DNA from: a bacterium
GTDB taxonomy: Bacteria; Patescibacteriota; Dojkabacteria; JAKAPS01; JAJZLI01
Reading direction: 5' to 3'
Length of the DNA: 10,299 bases
Assembly (NCBI GenBank): GCA_021803645.1
Contig: JAJZLI010000062.1
Span: forward strand, 1-10,299
In this document: positions 6,271 to 10,299 of the stretch, piece after piece
How the letters are laid out: every line of letters starts with the position of its first letter
Numbering within the stretch: position 1 is the first letter of the stretch
Notes under the pieces: model-generated
The model's input: the letters and a program-made list of their open reading frames with translations, nothing else
What the model was told of the DNA's origin: nothing
The model's database searches: none
Translations under genes and position numbers: made by a program

Positions 6271-7660
6271 GTAACTTTTCCAATGCCCCAGAAAAACTAC
6301 CAGAAGACATGAATAGAAATATATCCCCATCTTTCATTTTTTTCTTAATCTCATCTGCAAGTAATACGTTGGAAATATGAGAACTATCAGGTACATCATT
6401 CTTTATAATATTTACAATATCATCTGGGTTAACCTTTGTATCCTCTGATAAAGTATTTCCTTTAAATATATCAGCAATTATTACACTGTCTGATCCTTTG
6501 AATATACCACTATACCAATTTAGAGTTTTTTTATCCCTTGCACTCATTGTATGTGGTTCAAAAACAGAAATTATATGCCTATCTGGAAACTTTTTTCTTA
6601 CTGCCTGAATTGCTGTTTGAATTTTAACAGGTGAATGGGCAAAATCATCAATCACCATAATATTGTTCTTGTTATATCTAACCTCTAACCTTCTTTTTAC
6701 TCCTAAAAATGATTTTACAGCCCTAAAAATATCTTCATATGAAATTGTAGTAATAGTTAGAGACAATGCAACTGCTGCAATAATATTTTGTATATTATGC
6801 ATTCCTATTAAGGAAGTTTCAAAGTCATATGATAACTTTTTAATATTATCTCTTAATTTAAACCTTGCAACATTATCTGATGAGAGATCAACACTTTCCA
6901 AGTAAAAAGAAGTATCATTTCTCATGATAGAAAAAGTATATATAGGACATTGAGCAATATCTACTAAATTATTTATAACATCCTGTCCATCAGAGTTAAG
7001 GAATAAAGCTCCATCACCAGGTAACATCATAACAAGATCTTTATATGCCTGAATATATTCCTCTTTTGTTGGAAAAAGATCAACATGATCCCATACAAGA
7101 CCAGTAACAACTAAATATTTAGGACTGTAATGCAAAAACTTAGATTTTTTATCAAAGAATGCACTGTTATACTCATCACCTTCCAGAACAGAAAATTTCC
7201 CTTTTGAAGATACACAAGCATCTTTAAAATTCAATGGTACTCCTCCAAACATGAAACTAGGTTCAAGTTTTGAGCAAGATAGTATATGTGCAATAGCTGA
7301 AGTTATAGTAGTCTTACCAAATTCCCCTGCAACAACAATGGAATTTTCTTTAATTAAATATTTTTTAAGAATCTCTGGATATGAATAATATGGAATTTTT
7401 CTTGATAAGACCTCAATGACTTCAGGGTTATCTTTTCCTTGAGAATTACCAATAACAACAAAATCAATATCAGAGGTTATATGCTCCTTTTTATAACCAA
7501 GAAGTAAAGACATATTGTTCTGTTTTAAATATACAGACACTGGAGGGAAAAAACCTTTATCAGAACCTGTAACATTGAAACCTAAATTCCTCATCATAAC
7601 AGCGACTGGAGCCATAGCTGTACCACATATTCCTATAAAATGAACCTTATTTCCTTTCAT
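6254..7660 (-). CDS. mpl: UDP-N-acetylmuramate:L-alanyl-gamma-D-glutamyl-meso-diaminopimelate ligase (Mpl)
   Basis: Mpl attaches the recovered murein tripeptide L-Ala-gamma-D-Glu-mDAP to UDP-MurNAc using ATP, returning it to peptidoglycan synthesis. The 468 residues are colinear with E. coli Mpl: HFIGICGTAMA at the start, TGSD (31-34), an ATP loop at 112-118, EGDEYNSAFFDKKSKF (160-175, the segment that best separates Mpl from MurC), DHVDLF, GMHNIQNIIAA (287-296), RRLE, DDFAHSP (338-344) and MSSGSFSG near the end. One oddity is the ATP loop GEFGKTT, where Mpl and MurC normally read GTHGKTT; the Gly, Lys and Thr contacts remain. Its ATG shares an ATGA overlap with the upstream DUF1611 gene, implying translational coupling. 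Its end overlaps the convergent epimerase gene by 17 bases. The substrate tripeptide is inferred from the family. Confidence 0.9.
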   Translation of the reverse strand: MKGNKVHFIGICGTAMAPVAVMMRNLGFNVTGSDKGFFPPVSVYLKQNNMSLLLGYKKEHITSDIDFVVIGNSQGKDNPEVIEVLSRKIPYYSYPEILKKYLIKENSIVVAGEFGKTTITSAIAHILSCSKLEPSFMFGGVPLNFKDACVSSKGKFSVLEGDEYNSAFFDKKSKFLHYSPKYLVVTGLVWDHVDLFPTKEEYIQAYKDLVMMLPGDGALFLNSDGQDVINNLVDIAQCPIYTFSIMRNDTSFYLESVDLSSDNVARFKLRDNIKKLSYDFETSLIGMHNIQNIIAAVALSLTITTISYEDIFRAVKSFLGVKRRLEVRYNKNNIMVIDDFAHSPVKIQTAIQAVRKKFPDRHIISVFEPHTMSARDKKTLNWYSGIFKGSDSVIIADIFKGNTLSEDTKVNPDDIVNIIKNDVPDSSHISNVLLADEIKKKMKDGDIFLFMSSGSFSGALEKLLRELP

Positions 7661-8724
7661 AATTTTAATGCATTATATAATCTTTCAGGACCATTCAATA
7701 AAACATCATCTGTAGGAAGACCAGTAATATCCTCTACTTTGGAAATATATTCTCTAGCAGAAACATCGTCCATCCCATATGAATTAACTGCTATACACCT
7801 TACCTTTGCCTTTTGAATTGGAAGACATATATCTTCATGAATTCTTATTGCATCTACTATTTCTGGTAATGCAATTAACTTTGAACCTATTGAGTGTTTT
7901 CTCTTTGCTCTAACAACAAGAATTAAATCTGTTGGAACAGCACCATGCATTAAAGATAGAGTAACTCCAGAATACCCAGGATGAAATAGTGAACCCTGAC
8001 CTTCAACAAATAAAGGGTCATAACCTTTATCAGAGTATTCCAAAACCAATTTTTCAGCAGCACCAGCCATAAAATCACCAATAACTCTATCAACAGAAAT
8101 ACCTCTTCCCGATATCATAATACCTGTCTGACCTGTTGCAATAAAGGCACTATTTCTACCTAATTTTCTAGCATAATTATCTAATGCAATACAGACGGTC
8201 ATCTTCCCTATTGCCGCATCCATACCAACTGTCAATATTCTTTTTGATTTAGAAAAATATGCTTTAGCTGAAGCAACAGGGATATCTTCCTTTGGTATTC
8301 TGACATCATACAAAGAAGCTCCATTTTCTTTTGCAATGCTAGATAATGTAGCATCTTGAGACATTTCAAAATGCATACCAGAAACAATAGATATACCACT
8401 TTTTAAAGCCATCTTTATATCCTCTAGCATATAACTGCTAATGTTTCCACCTTCAGGAGATACACCAATAAATAAATATTTTGGATTTAAAGATAAAATA
8501 TCTTGCATAGAAGAAAAAACTTTAATATCCTCCCTTATTCCAAGAATATTCTTACAATTTTCTCCATCATGTGCAGTAAAATCATATACTCCAAGTATTT
8601 CATAGTTTGAAAAACGGATTATACCATCAGCAGTTTTTGCCCTTAAAGGGTACTTTTTTCGTGATTCAGATGAAAAAGCCTCAGGAGCGTATATTACTAT
8701 TTTAGATTTTGGGTCTATATCCAT
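7657..8724 (-). CDS. DUF1611 (DgcN-like) P-loop protein coupled to mpl
   Basis: The 355-residue protein has the DUF1611 layout: an N-terminal Rossmann-like half (about 1-150) and a C-terminal P-loop half resembling dethiobiotin synthetase/CobQ-type ATPases. Visible motifs are GMDAAIGKMT (167-176, the nucleotide loop; the family usually has GTDCAVGK), ATGQTGIMISG, VEGQGSLFHP with a conserved acidic/Gln pair, and GAVPTDLILVVRA. A DUF1611 member, DgcN, is reported as a D-glutamate N-acetyltransferase that works with an epimerase-like partner, DgcA; no DgcA is visible here. The 4-base ATGA overlap with mpl, whose substrate contains D-Glu, suggests action on D-Glu or on a murein-derived peptide, but the reaction is unknown. 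A TGGTATAAT element about 15 bases upstream of the ATG probably drives the pair. Family assignment is firm; function is inference. Confidence 0.86.
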   Translation of the reverse strand: MDIDPKSKIVIYAPEAFSSESRKKYPLRAKTADGIIRFSNYEILGVYDFTAHDGENCKNILGIREDIKVFSSMQDILSLNPKYLFIGVSPEGGNISSYMLEDIKMALKSGISIVSGMHFEMSQDATLSSIAKENGASLYDVRIPKEDIPVASAKAYFSKSKRILTVGMDAAIGKMTVCIALDNYARKLGRNSAFIATGQTGIMISGRGISVDRVIGDFMAGAAEKLVLEYSDKGYDPLFVEGQGSLFHPGYSGVTLSLMHGAVPTDLILVVRAKRKHSIGSKLIALPEIVDAIRIHEDICLPIQKAKVRCIAVNSYGMDDVSAREYISKVEDITGLPTDDVLLNGPERLYNALKL

Positions 8725-8738
8725 ATATATTGAAAATA

Positions 8739-8747
8739 ATTATACCA
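8739..8747 (-). promoter_or_regulatory. Extended -10 element for the DUF1611-mpl operon
   Basis: On the minus strand this reads TGGTATAAT, an exact bacterial extended -10 (TGnTATAAT). It predicts a start near 8732, about 8 bases before the ATG at 8724, so the leader is too short for a Shine-Dalgarno. The only possible -35, TTTAAA, is weak. It sits back to back with the promoter of the divergent gene. Confidence 0.45.
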
Positions 8748-8754
8748 CCTAATT

Positions 8755-8783
8755 TAGACATTTAAAGTTATTTGTAATATAAT
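8755..8783 (+). promoter_or_regulatory. Sigma70-like promoter for the 167-residue hypothetical gene
   Basis: TAGACA (8755-8760) and TATAAT (8778-8783) are separated by exactly 17 bases, matching the bacterial consensus at 11 of 12 positions. The predicted start near 8790 leaves a leader of about 33 bases before the ATG at 8823. That leader has no Shine-Dalgarno at the right distance and no strong hairpin. Confidence 0.5.
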
Positions 8784-8822
8784 GGAGTTGTTGCATCATA
8801 CTTGTGTAGTACCGACTAAAAT

Positions 8823-9326
8823 ATGGGTATAGAAAAGGACACAACAAGTGGAAATGGGATAGATTCTCTACAACAAAGAGTACAAGAAGAACTTTACTCA
8901 AAATTCAAGAGTTTTGAAAAAATACTAACGGAAGCAGGTAAAAATTCAATGCTATATTTACCCCCTGAAAATCCACAAGAACCCATAGTAACAGTAAGAC
9001 TCATAAGATTGAAAACTTATGATAATCCAATATTGTTAGTTGGAGTACATCCACTTTCAGATCCCCCAGAAACCTACAGACTATCTGAAATACATGGTAG
9101 AATTTTATTTGTTACGCGAGAAAAAAAAGATGTAGGTGATGTAGGTATTGTAGAATTACAACGACTAGCAAGACTACTATCTGAAGGGGAAACCCAAATA
9201 CTAAAAGAAGACAACATACAAAGTATACAGTCACAACAAGGAGCACAAGGAATACCTCATATGGACCATGGAAGAGGTATGAAACCAAGCAAAATAAAAA
9301 AAGATCATCTCCCTAGTAGTTTTTGA
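8823..9326 (+). CDS. Hypothetical protein, 167 residues, no recognised family
   Basis: I do not recognise this protein. It looks soluble and cytoplasmic, with no signal peptide, membrane span or cysteine. Residues 1-40 are polar with a probable amphipathic helix (LQQRVQEELYSKFKSFEKIL). Residues 42-105 have a beta-rich pattern (IVTVRLIRLKTY, ILLVGVHPL, GRILFVTREKK), followed by a helix (VELQRLARLLSEGE). The tail from about 130 is Gln/Gly/Lys-rich and probably disordered (SIQSQQGAQG, then a basic end). It stands alone between two leftward cell-wall genes, with its own good promoter. Its last 22 bases overlap the end of murE on the opposite strand. Codon use resembles the neighbours. The promoter plus intact frame support a real gene; function is unknown. 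Confidence 0.72.
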   Translation: MGIEKDTTSGNGIDSLQQRVQEELYSKFKSFEKILTEAGKNSMLYLPPENPQEPIVTVRLIRLKTYDNPILLVGVHPLSDPPETYRLSEIHGRILFVTREKKDVGDVGIVELQRLARLLSEGETQILKEDNIQSIQSQQGAQGIPHMDHGRGMKPSKIKKDHLPSSF

Positions 9327-10299
9327 ATAAATTTCTTATCATTCCAACTATACTCTTTTCCTTTTATAGATAACGATTCCTCATGACCCTTCCCTAAAAC
9401 AGCGACTATATCATTCTTGCTTGCAATTTTTAATGCAAAACGTATAGCATTATCCCTAGAATCAATTTTAAACAAGTTTTTATTCAATTTAAACTTACTT
9501 TTATCAATTTTTTTAGTAATATCATTAAATATATTATCTAAACTTTCATACCGAGGATCATCTGCAGTAATAATAATAACGTCTGAAAATTTAGATGCAG
9601 CTTTCCCCATACTTGGACGTTTCAGTTTATCTCTTTCTCCTGGCGCCCCAAAAACACTAATAATTTTTGAATTACCCTCCTTTTTGTACGATACAGCTGC
9701 CAATACATTATAAATTGCATTTGCTGTATGAGCAAAATCAACAAAAATTAAAGGTGAATAAGATAAAACATCAAATCTGCCAGGAATCTTAGGAAAGTCT
9801 GATATAACAGCAGATATACCCTTCAAAGACACATCATACCTTAAAACACAAGCTATAGCCGCTAGTGAGTTTGAAATATTATATTCCCCGAATAAATTAG
9901 TTTTAAATGTAGTATTAATTTTATTTGATTTTACATCAAAGGAATCTTTCAATATATGGAATGCCCTTATATCTGCATCATGGTAGATTCCATATGAAAT
10001 TACATTATACCCTTTAAACTTTTTCCTCAAAAATTTATATGACTTTCTATCATCTGCATTAATTATTGCAACTCCAGTTTTTCTATTTATATGGAAGCGT
10101 AAATTAGCCTTTGTATTGGCATAATTATTCCAATTTTTATGATAATCAAGATGATCATGTGTAATGTTTGTATAAACTATGGTATCAAAAAGCAATCCTG
10201 CAATCCTACCTTGATCTATCGCATGAGAACTAACTTCTATAACAACAAAATCAAATTTCCTAACTTTGTACAACATTTTCCATATAAAGATAGCTGATG
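9305..10299 (-). CDS. murE: UDP-N-acetylmuramyl-tripeptide synthetase MurE, partial (5' end beyond window)
   Basis: MurE adds the third residue, usually meso-diaminopimelate or L-Lys, to UDP-MurNAc-L-Ala-D-Glu in the cytoplasm. The visible part covers the later central domain and the C-terminal domain: VVIEVSSHAIDQGR, NITHDHLDYH, GEYNISNSLAA, VDFAHTANAI (usually YAHTP), VFGAPGERDKLKRPSMG, DDPRYE and GKGHEE, in the family order. The DDPR motif corresponds to DNPR of diaminopimelate-adding enzymes, so a diamino-dicarboxylate substrate is plausible. The frame stays open through the right edge, and the ATG at 10274-10276 falls within the domain just before EVSSH, so it is not the start; about 150 residues including the UDP-binding domain and ATP loop lie outside. 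It converges on the 167-residue gene with a 22-base overlap. A Mur-like ligase making a non-murein polymer is the main alternative. Confidence 0.88.
   Translation of the reverse strand, partial: SAIFIWKMLYKVRKFDFVVIEVSSHAIDQGRIAGLLFDTIVYTNITHDHLDYHKNWNNYANTKANLRFHINRKTGVAIINADDRKSYKFLRKKFKGYNVISYGIYHDADIRAFHILKDSFDVKSNKINTTFKTNLFGEYNISNSLAAIACVLRYDVSLKGISAVISDFPKIPGRFDVLSYSPLIFVDFAHTANAIYNVLAAVSYKKEGNSKIISVFGAPGERDKLKRPSMGKAASKFSDVIIITADDPRYESLDNIFNDITKKIDKSKFKLNKNLFKIDSRDNAIRFALKIASKNDIVAVLGKGHEESLSIKGKEYSWNDKKFIQKLLGR

Noticed and set aside
8784..8822. Structured 5' leader or riboswitch before the 167-residue gene
   Set aside because: Only a four-base stem (TACT/AGTA) can be drawn, which is not enough to support a regulatory RNA.
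9417..9713. Open frame antisense to murE
   Set aside because: It mirrors conserved MurE motifs on the other strand and has no recognisable product.
10274..10276. ATG as the start of the rightmost leftward gene
   Set aside because: The frame stays open to the window edge, and MurE needs its UDP-binding and ATP-loop regions before the EVSSH motif, so this Met is internal and the gene is partial.

Overview
This is an AT-rich window (roughly 30% G+C by eye) packed with eleven protein-coding genes and almost no spare DNA. It suggests a small, compact prokaryotic genome, but the lineage signals conflict. Two murein-type ligases (Mpl and MurE), a UvrC and sigma70-like promoter boxes point to a bacterium, perhaps a reduced Patescibacteria/CPR-type cell. 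A triosephosphate-isomerase homologue of the short archaeal type, a DUF929 protein and the near absence of Shine-Dalgarno sequences would also fit a DPANN-like archaeon. I lean towards a bacterium, without certainty. TGA acts as an ordinary stop codon.

Layout from left to right. (1) A rightward block, 15-4131: a degenerate triosephosphate isomerase homologue overlapping a non-phosphorylating glyceraldehyde-3-phosphate dehydrogenase (gapN), then a miniature uvrC and an unrecognised 226-residue protein. (2) A leftward pair, 5300-4097: a membrane-anchored DUF929 thioredoxin-fold protein overlapping a VKOR-family quinone-linked oxidoreductase, probably an extracytoplasmic disulfide-forming relay. 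(3) A single rightward nucleotide-sugar epimerase/dehydratase-like gene, 5356-6270. (4) A leftward pair, 8724-6254: a DUF1611 P-loop protein translationally coupled by an ATGA overlap to mpl, the muropeptide ligase. (5) An unrecognised rightward 167-residue protein, 8823-9326. (6) The leftward 3' part of murE, which runs off the right edge.

Three themes stand out. The isomerase homologue has lost its catalytic Lys, His and Glu and its phosphate loop, and gapN has Gly at the usual general-base Glu position, so this step of glycolysis may be rewired or use a pseudoenzyme. UvrC keeps its two nuclease domains but lacks the C-terminal helix-hairpin-helix module and most of the region between the UVR and RNase H domains. 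The DUF1611-mpl pair joins a family linked to D-glutamate metabolism to a ligase whose substrate is a D-glutamate-containing tripeptide, with murE nearby, suggesting cell-wall peptide salvage.

All three convergent gene pairs overlap within coding sequence, and no classical hairpin-plus-U terminators are visible. No tRNA, rRNA, CRISPR array, insertion sequence or non-coding gap longer than 300 bases was seen; the longest gap is 98 bases (8725-8822).
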